Shown: positions 8,301 through 16,978 of the stretch, one piece after another
Layout of the letters: the number at the start of each line of letters is the position of its first letter
Position numbering within the stretch: position 1 is the first letter of the stretch
Assembly: GCA_903844385.1 (NCBI GenBank)
Contig: CAIMTJ010000019.1
Span: 1-57,254 of the forward strand
Direction of reading: 5' to 3'
DNA from: an uncultured Burkholderiales bacterium
GTDB lineage: Bacteria; Pseudomonadota; Gammaproteobacteria; Burkholderiales; Burkholderiaceae_C
DNA length: 57,254 nt
Notes under the pieces: generated by a model
Database searches by the model: none
What the model saw: the letters and a program-made list of their open reading frames with translations, nothing else
What the model was told of the DNA's origin: nothing
Made by a program: the position numbers and the translations under genes

Positions 8301-10898
8301 TCACTTGGTGAAGAAGAACTCACCCGGTTTGAGCACCGGGTCGACTCCCACGTGGATGACATCTTTGGGATGGAAAAAGCCCTCCAAGAGCAGCTTGGAC
8401 AAGGGGTTTTCAATGCGCTGCTGAATCGCTCGCTTCAAGGGCCGAGCGCCATACTGGGGATCAAAGCCCACCTTGGCCAATTCGGCCAAGGCAGCCGGTG
8501 AGACCACCATCTCCAAATCGATTTTGGCCAAGCGCGTGGCCAAGACCTTGAGTTGGATGTCGGCGATGAGGGAGATGTTGTCAGCACTCAAGGAGTGAAA
8601 GACCACCGTCTCGTCAATGCGATTGAGGAATTCGGGTCTGAAGTGTTTTTTCAACTCCTCAAACACCGCCTCTTTGATCTCGGTGGGGTCGCCACCCGTT
8701 TTGCGCTGAATCAAGTGTGAGCCAATGTTGGAGGTCATCACCAGCACCGTGTTTTTGAAGTCCACCGTGCGACCTTGCCCATCGGTCAAGCGACCATCGT
8801 CCAAGACTTGGAGCAAGATGTTGAACACATCGGGGTGGGCTTTTTCCACCTCGTCGAGCAAAATCACACTGTAGGGCTTTCTGCGCACGGCCTCGGTCAA
8901 GTAGCCCCCTTCATCGTAGCCCACATAACCGGGAGGCGCACCAATCAAACGGCTCACCGAATGCTTTTCCATGAACTCGCTCATGTCAACGCGAATCATG
9001 TGGTCTTCGCTGTCAAACATGAAGCCCGCCAAGGCTTTGCAAAGCTCGGTTTTACCCACACCCGTGGGTCCCAAAAAGAGAAAAGAACCGGTGGGCCGAT
9101 TGGGGTCACCGAGTCCCGCTCTGGAACGGCGTATCGCATTGGCGACCGCGGTGATGGCTTCCTCCTGGGCCACCACCCGTTGGTGTAAAAAGTCCTCCAT
9201 TTGCAGCAGCTTGTCGCGCTCACCTTGCATGAGTTTAGACACCGGAATGCCGGTGGCACGCGCCACGACTTCGGCGATTTCTTCAGCCCCCACTTGGGTG
9301 CGCAGCAAGCGGCGCGCTCCCGAGCCGCCTTGTTGGGCGGTGCTCTCACGGGCATTGGCTTCTTTGAGGCGTTTTTCAAGTTCGGGCAATTTGCCGTACT
9401 GCAATTCGGCCACTTTGTTGAAGTCGCCCTTGCGGGTGAACTCTTCGATTTGAAAGCGCAAGCTCTCAATCTCCTCTTTGACCAAAGCGCCGCCTTGGGC
9501 TTGGGCTTTCTCGCTTTTCCAAATTTCATCCAAATCGGCGTACTCTTTCTCAAGCTTGACCATCTCTTCTTGCAAGAGCAGCAAGCGTTTTTGGGAAGCC
9601 TCATCGGTTTCTTTGCGCACCGCTTCACGCTCAATTTTGAGCTGTATGAGGCGCCTGTCCAAGCGGTCCATGACTTCGGGTTTGGAGTCAATTTCAATTT
9701 TAATTTTGGCCGCGGCCTCGTCAATCAAATCAATCGCCTTGTCTGGCAAGAACCGATCGGTGATGTAGCGGTGAGAGAGTTCGGCCGCCGCCACAATGGC
9801 CGGGTCGGTGATCTCCACACCATGGTGGACTTCGTATTTTTCTTGCAGGCCACGCAATATCGCAATGGTGGCCTCCACGGTGGGCTCGCCCACCATGATT
9901 TTTTGAAACCGCCGCTCCAAGGCCGCATCTTTTTCAATGAACTTGCGGTACTCGTCAAGCGTCGTGGCTCCCACACAATGGAGCTCTCCGCGGGCGAGCG
10001 CTGGCTTGAGCATATTGCCAGCATCCATGGCCCCCTCGGCCTTGCCAGCGCCCACCATGGTGTGGAGCTCATCGATGAACACAATCGTCTGCCCCTCATC
10101 CTTGGCCAGCTCACTGAGCACGGTCTTTAAGCGTTCCTCAAACTCACCGCGAAATTTAGCCCCCGCCAAGAGGGCGGCCATATCCAGGGAGAGCACTCTC
10201 TTGCCTTTGAGCGAGTCGGGCACTTCACCCGAGACAATGCGCTGGGCCAGGCCTTCAACAATGGCGGTCTTTCCCACGCCCGGCTCGCCGATCAAGACGG
10301 GGTTGTTTTTAGAGCGGCGCTGCAAGACTTGAATTGCACGGCGAATTTCATCGTCGCGGCCAATGACGGGGTCGAGCTTGCCTTTTCTTGCGCGCTCGGT
10401 GAGATCCATGCAGTATTTTTGCAAGGCCTCACGCTGCCCTTCAGGATTGGCCGAGGTGACGCTTTCACCCCCACGCAAGGTTTTGATGGCGACTTCCAAG
10501 TTGGCTTTGTTCAAACCATGCTCGCGCGCCAATTGTGCGCACTCGCCCTTGTCGTCGGCCAGGACCCAGAAAAATAACTCGCTGGCGACAAATTGATCTT
10601 GGCGCTTGATGGCTTCTTTTTCAGCGAGCTGCAACAAGGTGACAACATCGCGCCCGACTTGCACTGGTTCGCGCGATGTGGTTTTGGGGTGGCGCTCGAG
10701 CAAAGCTTGCACGCTCTTTTTAAGCCCAGAGGTGTTCACGCCAGCGCGCTGCAGTAACGGTGTAACACCGTCGGTCTGATCCAGTAACGCGATGGTCAAA
10801 TGAGACACTTCAATGCTCGCATTGTCGCTTCCAAGCGCCAAACTTTGCGCATCCGAGAGTGCTTCTTGAAATTTCGTGGTCAGTTTATCGATTCGCAT
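8301..10898 (-). CDS. clpB: ATP-dependent protein disaggregase ClpB
   Basis: A hexameric AAA+ chaperone that pulls apart heat-aggregated proteins together with DnaK/DnaJ/GrpE. The 865-aa protein has, in order, an N-terminal Clp repeat domain, AAA-1 with Walker A GEPGVGKT at about 204-211, the coiled-coil middle domain (about 400-530, rich in Glu/Lys/Arg), and AAA-2 with GPTGVGKT at about 610-617. A D2-small domain ends the protein. Length and order match ClpB, and there is no ClpP-binding IGF/L loop as in ClpA/C. A heat-shock-type promoter lies 47-74 bp upstream of the ATG. Confidence 0.98.
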   Translation of the reverse strand: MRIDKLTTKFQEALSDAQSLALGSDNASIEVSHLTIALLDQTDGVTPLLQRAGVNTSGLKKSVQALLERHPKTTSREPVQVGRDVVTLLQLAEKEAIKRQDQFVASELFFWVLADDKGECAQLAREHGLNKANLEVAIKTLRGGESVTSANPEGQREALQKYCMDLTERARKGKLDPVIGRDDEIRRAIQVLQRRSKNNPVLIGEPGVGKTAIVEGLAQRIVSGEVPDSLKGKRVLSLDMAALLAGAKFRGEFEERLKTVLSELAKDEGQTIVFIDELHTMVGAGKAEGAMDAGNMLKPALARGELHCVGATTLDEYRKFIEKDAALERRFQKIMVGEPTVEATIAILRGLQEKYEVHHGVEITDPAIVAAAELSHRYITDRFLPDKAIDLIDEAAAKIKIEIDSKPEVMDRLDRRLIQLKIEREAVRKETDEASQKRLLLLQEEMVKLEKEYADLDEIWKSEKAQAQGGALVKEEIESLRFQIEEFTRKGDFNKVAELQYGKLPELEKRLKEANARESTAQQGGSGARRLLRTQVGAEEIAEVVARATGIPVSKLMQGERDKLLQMEDFLHQRVVAQEEAITAVANAIRRSRAGLGDPNRPTGSFLFLGPTGVGKTELCKALAGFMFDSEDHMIRVDMSEFMEKHSVSRLIGAPPGYVGYDEGGYLTEAVRRKPYSVILLDEVEKAHPDVFNILLQVLDDGRLTDGQGRTVDFKNTVLVMTSNIGSHLIQRKTGGDPTEIKEAVFEELKKHFRPEFLNRIDETVVFHSLSADNISLIADIQLKVLATRLAKIDLEMVVSPAALAELAKVGFDPQYGARPLKRAIQQRIENPLSKLLLEGFFHPKDVIHVGVDPVLKPGEFFFTK

Positions 10899-10944
10899 GA
10901 CGATTTGCTCTTGTTTTGAATAATAATGTCAGATTGTGTCTCTC

Positions 10945-10972
10945 AATTGAGGCTCCCCGTCTTGAATTCAAG
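10945..10972 (-). promoter_or_regulatory. Candidate sigma-32 (heat-shock) promoter of clpB
   Basis: Read on the minus strand: CTTGAAT (-35 element), 13 bp, then CCTCAATT (-10 element), against a consensus of CTTGAAA and CCCCATNT. Transcription would start roughly 40 bp before the clpB ATG. The -35 is part of the palindrome CTTGAATTCAAG at 10961-10972. On the plus strand the same palindrome supplies TTGAAT, 17 bp before GATAAA (10985-10990), a possible sigma-70 promoter for the divergent gene. Confidence 0.6.
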
Positions 10973-11038
10973 TGCTGGGTCCGTGATAAATTGATATGCC
11001 TCAAACTTTGCGTGTGACCTAGAGTAAAAACCAACACC

Positions 11039-11608
11039 ATGAACATCCATCAAATTTGTGTCGAGCACGACCCGGTTGAAGATCGGGTCTTGATGCGCAT
11101 GAACACGCATGACAAAGAGCTCATCGAGATCTGGCTCACCCGCCGCATTGCCTTGCAACTCATGCCCGCCTTGGAGCAACTCAACACGGAACTCGTGGCC
11201 AAACAAACCGGGGTCAGCACGCCCTTGATGGACCAGCAATCGAAAAAACTCATGGCCGATTTGGTCCACCAACGCACCCTGGATCAGTCCAACTTCTCCA
11301 CACCCTTTCAACTCTTTGAGAACTTGCTCACCGGACCCCGGCCTTTTTTGGTAACCCACTTGCAAGCGTCCCTTTTTGAGCACGCTGGGCTCAGAATTGA
11401 ACTGCTGGAAAAAATCGCCTCCTCTGAGCGCCAACTCGAACTCACCTTGGACAACGAGTTGCTCCAAGGTTTTCAGCACTTGCTCTCCAAGTCAGTGCAA
11501 GCCGCTCAGTGGAAGCACACCGTGAGCTTGTCACTGCAAGACGACGCTGGCTCATGGGGCAGCGACTTTGCCAATGGCACCTTGGGCCAAAGTGGCTATC
11601 TCAACTGA
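11039..11608 (+). CDS. Conserved hypothetical protein
   Basis: A 189-aa cytoplasmic-looking protein with no signal peptide or transmembrane segment. I do not recognise its family. It starts MNIHQICVEHDPVEDRVLMRM and contains two helix-rich blocks: LTRRIALQLMPALEQLNTEL near residue 35, and ELLEKIASSERQLELTLDNE near residue 125. The C-terminal part reads as beta-strand (HTVSLSLQDDAGSW). It is divergent from clpB and shares its 140-bp promoter region, so stress regulation is possible but unproven. Codon usage is like the neighbours. The gene downstream (moaE) is convergent. Confidence 0.75.
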   Translation: MNIHQICVEHDPVEDRVLMRMNTHDKELIEIWLTRRIALQLMPALEQLNTELVAKQTGVSTPLMDQQSKKLMADLVHQRTLDQSNFSTPFQLFENLLTGPRPFLVTHLQASLFEHAGLRIELLEKIASSERQLELTLDNELLQGFQHLLSKSVQAAQWKHTVSLSLQDDAGSWGSDFANGTLGQSGYLN

Positions 11609-11660
11609 AAGAGGCTTGAGCGTGGACAGCCAGACTTGAACCACCAGGCTCCCTCAAGGT

Positions 11661-12137
11661 CTAGCGCGCATTGGGCCGATCGATCCCCCAACGCGCCAAA
11701 GCGGCATCATCGCTCACCCTCGCATCAACCCATTTGACCCCCTCGGGAGAGGTTTCTTTCTTCCAAAACGGGGCCTGGGTTTTCAAGTAATCCATTAAAA
11801 ATTCGCACGCTTGAAAACTCTCCAAGCGGTGTGACGAGCTCACGGCAACCAGCACCACTTGGTCCTGCGGTTTCAATAGGCCCACGCGGTGAACCACCCT
11901 CACGCCGCGGATGTCAAACCGCGTCTGCGCTTGAGAGATCATGGCCAAGATGGATTTCTCTGTCATGCCCGGGTAGTGCTCGAGCTCCAAGCTGCGAACC
12001 TCCTCTTGGCCTTGGCGATCTCGCACCGTGCCCACAAAGCTGCACACCGCACCCACCATGGCGTCGTTTTGTCGCAAGCGCGCCACCTCTTGGCTCAAAT
12101 CAAAATCGGCGCTTTGAATGCTCACGCTCACTGGCAC
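11661..12137 (-). CDS. moaE: Molybdopterin synthase catalytic (large) subunit MoaE
   Basis: With MoaD, inserts the dithiolene sulfurs into cyclic pyranopterin monophosphate to make molybdopterin. Family blocks GAVCSFVGTVRD, LELEHYPGMTEK, RVVHRVGLL and PFWKKE are all present; the last holds a conserved active-site lysine. I chose GTG 12137 (158 aa) because GAAGG lies 8 bp upstream and the length matches the family (about 150). The frame is open to a GTG at 12191 that would overlap moaD but has no ribosome-binding site. It is the last gene of the alaA-to-moaE operon and converges with the hypothetical gene. Confidence 0.95.
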   Translation of the reverse strand: MPVSVSIQSADFDLSQEVARLRQNDAMVGAVCSFVGTVRDRQGQEEVRSLELEHYPGMTEKSILAMISQAQTRFDIRGVRVVHRVGLLKPQDQVVLVAVSSSHRLESFQACEFLMDYLKTQAPFWKKETSPEGVKWVDARVSDDAALARWGIDRPNAR

Positions 12138-12183
12138 ATCGACTGCCTTCTTGCCCTGAGGAGTGGGTGGCAGATTCACGGTT

Positions 12184-12435
12184 TCACCCACCGGTCACCG
12201 GTGGGAAAAAAGCCACCTCGCAGCCTTCACTGAGCGAGCTGGTGGGCTCACACAGCTCTTGATTCACAGCACAGCGCAAAACCCCCTGCGGTGCGAGCAC
12301 CGATGCGTAGGGCTCACCCCTGGCACACAGCGCCTGCCTCAAGGCGGTCACATCCAGCGCGTCCCCCTCCCAGGTCTCCTCACCAAGCCCCAAGCCTTCA
12401 CGCACCGCGGCAAAATACTTCACTCTGATCTTCAT
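12184..12435 (-). CDS. moaD: Molybdopterin synthase sulfur-carrier (small) subunit MoaD
   Basis: A ubiquitin-like 83-aa sulfur carrier. It starts MKIRVKYFAAVRE and ends in the essential Gly-Gly (PPVTGG), which is thiocarboxylated and donates sulfur in the MoaD2-MoaE2 synthase. I chose ATG 12435 because it overlaps the moeA stop codon in the sequence ATGA, a translational-coupling arrangement. The open frame continues 32 codons upstream inside moeA in another frame and is not used. moaE follows directly. Confidence 0.96.
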   Translation of the reverse strand: MKIRVKYFAAVREGLGLGEETWEGDALDVTALRQALCARGEPYASVLAPQGVLRCAVNQELCEPTSSLSEGCEVAFFPPVTGG

Positions 12436-13676
12436 CGCCCCATCTCCGAGAACGGCAAATAGCGCACCCAGTCGCCATATCGAATGGGGTTCTTGGCGGG
12501 GTTGTCCACCAAACCGTCCGCCCAGACGCAAGAGGTAAGAACGCCAGAGCTTTGATTCTCAAAGAGAGACAAGCCGCCTCGGTCATTGCGCTTGACTCGT
12601 AAAAATTCTTGCCGCGCATCGGCCTTTGGCCACTCGAAATGCGCGGGCATCTGAAGTGCCGGTGTTTGAACATCCGTGGCCCCTTGCAGGGCCAATAAAA
12701 AAGGACGCACCAGCACCAAAAACGTCACAAAACTCGACACCGGGTTTCCCGGTAGGCCCACGAAATGGGCATTCGCGCTGCCTGTCCTCACCTCGCCCAG
12801 GGCAAATGGTTTGCCCGGTTTCATGGCCAAGGACCACAAGTTGAGTGAGCCCAAGGCCTCGAGACTGGGTTTGACGTGGTCTTCTTCGCCCACCGACACA
12901 CCACCGCTTGTGACAATGAGGTCATGTTCTTGGGCTGCAGCGAGCAGCGCATCTTGGGTGGCCTCTCGTCGATCGGGCACGATCCCAAAGTCCGTGACCG
13001 TGCAGCCCAATTGGAGCAGCAAGCTGCGCAAAAAAAATCGATTGGCGTTGTAAATGGCTCCCGGCCTCAAGTCTTGGGGGGCGACTTCACCAGGCATCAC
13101 CAACTCGTCACCCGTGGAGAACAAGGCCACTCGGGGTCGCTTGGCCACGCACAGTGAGGCCGCCCCCACACTGGCTGCCAAGCCCAGACTCGCCGAGTTC
13201 AGCCGCTCACCCACCCGCAAGACGTCCTCCCCCACCTTCACGTCCTCGCCTTGGCGGCGAATCCACTGCGAAGGAGTCACTGACTTTAAAACACGCAAGT
13301 CGCCTGACTCATTGAGCTCGCAATCTTCTTGCATGGCAACCGCATTGGCGCCTTGAGGCACCCAAGCTCCCGTGAAGATTCGAGCAGCCTCGCCCCGCTG
13401 CAAGGGCTGCCCCACCTGGCCAGCGGGAATGCGCTGGCTCACTTTGAGGGGAGCACATTGGGGCCACTGCGCCAAGTCCTCGGTGTTCAAAGCGTAGCCA
13501 TCCATGGCGGTGTTGTCTTGGGCGGGCACGTCCAGTGCAGACACCACCGCTTGGCGCAATACCCGGCCTTGCGCCTCAAACGTGCTCACCCACTCCGGGG
13601 CCAAAGGCGCTCTCGAGGCTTGCGCCAGCACCAAGGCTGTGGCTTCATCCAAAGACATCAAAGGTGCACGCACCAT
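12432..13676 (-). CDS. moeA: Molybdopterin molybdenumtransferase MoeA
   Basis: Inserts molybdate into adenylylated molybdopterin to form the molybdenum cofactor. The 414-aa protein has the MoeA layout. The N-terminal domains contain QDNTAMDGYAL and RIFTGAWVPQGANAVAMQED. The MPT-binding domain has FSTGDEL and TSGGVSVGEEDHVK, followed by GLPGNPVSSFVTF and a C-terminal beta domain. I chose ATG 13676, with GGAG 8 bp upstream, over a GTG three codons earlier. It lies 31 bp after mobB and overlaps moaD by 4 bp. Which molybdoenzyme needs the cofactor is not visible in this window. Confidence 0.97.
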   Translation of the reverse strand: MVRAPLMSLDEATALVLAQASRAPLAPEWVSTFEAQGRVLRQAVVSALDVPAQDNTAMDGYALNTEDLAQWPQCAPLKVSQRIPAGQVGQPLQRGEAARIFTGAWVPQGANAVAMQEDCELNESGDLRVLKSVTPSQWIRRQGEDVKVGEDVLRVGERLNSASLGLAASVGAASLCVAKRPRVALFSTGDELVMPGEVAPQDLRPGAIYNANRFFLRSLLLQLGCTVTDFGIVPDRREATQDALLAAAQEHDLIVTSGGVSVGEEDHVKPSLEALGSLNLWSLAMKPGKPFALGEVRTGSANAHFVGLPGNPVSSFVTFLVLVRPFLLALQGATDVQTPALQMPAHFEWPKADARQEFLRVKRNDRGGLSLFENQSSGVLTSCVWADGLVDNPAKNPIRYGDWVRYLPFSEMGR

Positions 13677-13707
13677 GGGGCTCACTCCAACTCAAGAAAA
13701 ATAAACA

Positions 13708-14226
13708 TCAATATTCAAAGCGACTTGCATTGTGCACCAACCACTGCGCGACAAGCTCTGGTCCATTCAATGGCAACACGTCTCTGAGGGTGGGCACAGG
13801 CAAAGCATTCTCCCCCAAGTCGCTCACCAATGCCAACACCAAGGGATCATTGGGGTAAAGCGGCACGCACACAACGCCTGCGCGCAAAACCTCCAGTTTG
13901 GGTAGATCAGCGTGCTTGAATCCCTCCACCAACACCCAATCCACGTCCGGGCTCAAATGCGTCAACAACTCGTGCACATCGGGCTTTTGCAAGACTTCAT
14001 GGGTGTGCTGCAAGGCCCAGCGTTTTTGTGAAGCCACCATGACTTCTAGCGCACCAGCCTGTCGGTGTCGATAGCTGTCCTTGCCGGGTTGGTCCATGTC
14101 AAAGTCTTGGTGGGCATGCTTGATCACCGACACCTTGAACTCCATGCGCCTAAGCGCCACAATCAAGTGCTCGACCAAGGTCGTTTTGCCCGAACTGGAG
14201 GACCCTGCAAATCCAACCACTTTCAC
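13708..14226 (-). CDS. mobB: Molybdopterin-guanine dinucleotide biosynthesis adaptor MobB
   Basis: A GTP-binding helper for attaching GMP to the molybdenum cofactor. The P-loop GSSSSGKTT is at the very N-terminus. The family blocks VSVIKHAHQDFDMDQPGKDSYRHRQAG and DWVLVEGFKH follow. I chose GTG 14226 (172 aa) because it overlaps the thrC stop as GTGA; a GTG three codons earlier is also in frame. Finding mobB between thrC and moeA embeds cofactor synthesis in a threonine-biosynthesis transcript. mobA is not in the window. Confidence 0.94.
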   Translation of the reverse strand: MKVVGFAGSSSSGKTTLVEHLIVALRRMEFKVSVIKHAHQDFDMDQPGKDSYRHRQAGALEVMVASQKRWALQHTHEVLQKPDVHELLTHLSPDVDWVLVEGFKHADLPKLEVLRAGVVCVPLYPNDPLVLALVSDLGENALPVPTLRDVLPLNGPELVAQWLVHNASRFEY

Positions 14227-15668
14227 AAAGCGCACTTCTCGGTCATGAAGTCCTTGACTTGTTGGGTGTTGGCTGGCATCACGATCACGCGCTTAGGACG
14301 CTCCTCAATCCCGTCAAAGCCAGCAGGCCTGGGTGGTGCCTGGCCCACCGCTTCCAAGATGGTGTCAGAGAATTTGATGGGCAAAGCCGTTTCAAGCACC
14401 ACCATGACGCCGCCAGGGCGCAAATGCTCTCGTCCCACCTTCAAGCCGTCGGCCGTGTGGGGATCAATGAGTTGATCGTGGGCTTGCAAGGTGGAGGCAA
14501 TGGTCTTCAAGCGCTCAGCGTGGGTGCTCTTGCCGCTCACGAAACCAAAATGGGCAAACTGCGTCTTGAACGCCTCATGCCCACTCAAATCAAAGTAGCC
14601 ATCCTGAGCAACCCCTTGCTCAAACAACGCGCGGGTCGCTTGGCCGTCGCGGGCCAAGAGATCAAAGACAAACCGCTCGAAATTACTGGCCTTGGAGATG
14701 TCCATGGAGGGCGAGGAGGTCTCAAAGGTGGAAGCCGAGTTGCGCACCCGGTAAACCCCGGTTTTGAAGAACTCATCCAAGACGTCATTCTCATTGGTCG
14801 CGACCACCAACTGCTCGATGGGTAAGCCCATCATGCGCGCCACGTGACCGGCGCAGACATTGCCAAAGTTGCCGCTGGGCACCGAAAAACTCACACGCGC
14901 GCTGACAGCCGATGGTGCAAAGAGCTTTTGCGCTTGAAAGTAACCCGCAAAGTAGTAGACCACTTGCGCGAGCAAACGCGCCCAGTTGATGGAGTTGACC
15001 GTGCCGATTTTGAATCTCTTTTTGAACACCAAATCACTCGAAACGGCTTTGACAATGTCTTGGCAGTCATCAAAGACGCCTTCGATGGCGATGTTGAAAA
15101 TATTCTCATCGGTGAGGCTGAACATCTGCGCTTGTTGAAACGCACTCATGCGCCCGTTGGGGCTGGTCATGAAGACGCGAATGCCTTTTTTGCCACGCAT
15201 CGCGTACTCGGCCGCACTACCGGTGTCGCCAGATGTGGCCCCCAAAATATTGAGCTCCTCGCCGCGGCGGGCCAACTCGTACTCGAACAAATTGCCCAGC
15301 AGCTGCATGGCCATGTCTTTAAAGGCCAGTGTGGGTCCGTTGGAGAGCGCCTGCACAAACACCCCCTCGCCACAAGCGCGCAAGGGCGTGATCTCGGGTG
15401 AGCCAAACACCGCCTGGGTGTAGGTCTTGTCGCAAATCGCCTTGAGATCCGTCTTGGGAATGTCGTCAATGTACAGACTCAAAATCTCAAACGCCAACGC
15501 CGCATAGCCGCGTGTGTTGTAGGTGGCTCTGAGAGACTCCAGGGCCTGGGTGTCGAGCTTGGGGTAGTACTCGGGCAGGTACAGACCCCCATCGGGGGCC
15601 AAGCCTTCGAGCAAAATATCGCAAAATCCTGGCCGCTCAGCGCCGCCTCGGGTCGAGAGGTATCTCAT
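14223..15668 (-). CDS. thrC: Threonine synthase
   Basis: A pyridoxal-phosphate enzyme converting O-phospho-L-homoserine to L-threonine. The 481-aa protein belongs to the long (E. coli/yeast-like) class. It begins MRYLSTRGG and carries the PLP lysine in PTLAFKDMAMQ, then GATSGDTGSAAEYA and a C-terminal phosphate-binding region with SVPSGNFGNVCAGH. I chose ATG 15668 because it shares one base with the hom stop (TGATG). The frame is open 33 codons further but runs into hom. It directly follows homoserine dehydrogenase, its pathway predecessor; thrB is not between them. Confidence 0.97.
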   Translation of the reverse strand: MRYLSTRGGAERPGFCDILLEGLAPDGGLYLPEYYPKLDTQALESLRATYNTRGYAALAFEILSLYIDDIPKTDLKAICDKTYTQAVFGSPEITPLRACGEGVFVQALSNGPTLAFKDMAMQLLGNLFEYELARRGEELNILGATSGDTGSAAEYAMRGKKGIRVFMTSPNGRMSAFQQAQMFSLTDENIFNIAIEGVFDDCQDIVKAVSSDLVFKKRFKIGTVNSINWARLLAQVVYYFAGYFQAQKLFAPSAVSARVSFSVPSGNFGNVCAGHVARMMGLPIEQLVVATNENDVLDEFFKTGVYRVRNSASTFETSSPSMDISKASNFERFVFDLLARDGQATRALFEQGVAQDGYFDLSGHEAFKTQFAHFGFVSGKSTHAERLKTIASTLQAHDQLIDPHTADGLKVGREHLRPGGVMVVLETALPIKFSDTILEAVGQAPPRPAGFDGIEERPKRVIVMPANTQQVKDFMTEKCAL

Positions 15669-16978
15669 CAGCTCAACTCTTCCTTTCGAATCAGCACAAT
15701 GGGGGCCAGTATCGAGGGCAAGGGCTGAATCTTGGCCAAGGCCTCGTTCATCAAGGACTCCTGGCAATGGTGGGTGAGAATGATCAAATCGGTTTGACTC
15801 TCGCCTTCGCTGGCCGCGCGCTGCAGCACCGCATCAATGCTGATTTGGGACTCGGCCAACAAACCTGTCACCTGGGCGAGCACGCCGGTTTGATCGGCCA
15901 CGCGCAAACGCAAATAGTAGCTCGTGACCACTTGGGACATGGGCAAAACTTGAAGGGCGCTGATCTCTTTGGGATGAAAGCCCAAATAAGGCACGCGCTC
16001 AGCCGCTGTCAAACTCTGCAACCTGGCAATGTCCACCAAATCGGCAATGACGGCACTCGCGGTGGGCTCGGAGCCCGCACCTTTGCCGTAAAACAAGGTG
16101 GTGCCCACGGCGTCAGCGTGCACCATCACCGCGTTCATGGCGCCCTCGACATTGGCGATCAAGGATTTGCTGGGCACCAAGCAAGGGTGCACTCTGAGTT
16201 CGATGCCGTTTTCTACGCGTTTGGTCAAGCCCAAGAGCTTGATGCGGTAGCCCAGTTGCTCGGCATAGCGAATGTCTTGGGCTTGGAGCTGGGTGATGCC
16301 TTGCACGAAGGCTTGCTTATACTGCAGTGCCACCCCAAAGGACAAGGAGGCGATGATGGTGGCCTTGTGGGCGGCATCGTTGCCCTCGATATCGAAGGTG
16401 GGATCGGCCTCGGCGTACCCCAGGGCCTGCGCTTGCTTTAAGACGTGCTCAAAGGACAGTCCCTTGTCACGCATTTCGGACAAGATGAAATTGGTGGTGC
16501 CGTTGATGATGCCCGCCACCCATTGGATTTTGTTGGCGCTCAGGCCCTCGCGCAAGGACTTGATGATGGGGATACCGCCCGCCACCGCGGCCTCGAAACA
16601 CACCATCACACCGCGTTGAGCCGCCAGGGCAAAAATCTCATTGCCATGCACGGCAATGAGGGCCTTGTTGGCGGTGACCACGTGTTTGCCCGCCTCAATG
16701 GCTTTGATCATCAATTCTTTGGCGATGCCCATGCCGCCGATCAATTCGACCACCACGTCGATCTCGGGGTCCTGCACCACGTCAAGCCCAGAGGCCACCA
16801 CCTTGGCGTGCTGGCCCACAATGGCGCTGGCTCGGGCCACGTCGACATCGGCCACAGTGGTGATCTCAATGGGGCGACCAGCGCGGCGAATAATTTCGGC
16901 TTGGTTTCTCAAAAGGACCTCAAAGGTGCCTCGTCCAACGGTCCCTATGCCCAATAATCCTACTTTGATCGGTTTCAT
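15668..16978 (-). CDS. hom: Homoserine dehydrogenase
   Basis: Reduces aspartate semialdehyde to homoserine, the branch to threonine and methionine. The 436-aa protein has an N-terminal Rossmann domain (GLLGIGTVGRG at residues 6-16), a catalytic domain with AGIINGTTNFILSEM and GYAEADPTFDIEG, and a C-terminal ACT domain (about 350-430) expected to give threonine feedback. It is monofunctional, with no aspartokinase part. ATG 16978 overlaps the alaA stop as ATGA. The 38-codon upstream extension is arginine-rich and lies inside alaA, so I rejected it. Confidence 0.97.
   Translation of the reverse strand: MKPIKVGLLGIGTVGRGTFEVLLRNQAEIIRRAGRPIEITTVADVDVARASAIVGQHAKVVASGLDVVQDPEIDVVVELIGGMGIAKELMIKAIEAGKHVVTANKALIAVHGNEIFALAAQRGVMVCFEAAVAGGIPIIKSLREGLSANKIQWVAGIINGTTNFILSEMRDKGLSFEHVLKQAQALGYAEADPTFDIEGNDAAHKATIIASLSFGVALQYKQAFVQGITQLQAQDIRYAEQLGYRIKLLGLTKRVENGIELRVHPCLVPSKSLIANVEGAMNAVMVHADAVGTTLFYGKGAGSEPTASAVIADLVDIARLQSLTAAERVPYLGFHPKEISALQVLPMSQVVTSYYLRLRVADQTGVLAQVTGLLAESQISIDAVLQRAASEGESQTDLIILTHHCQESLMNEALAKIQPLPSILAPIVLIRKEELS

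Noticed and set aside
12138-12191. The longer MoaE start at GTG 12191
   Set aside because: No ribosome-binding site, an atypical Pro/Lys-rich N-terminus, and a length beyond the family norm; GTG 12137 has a good site.
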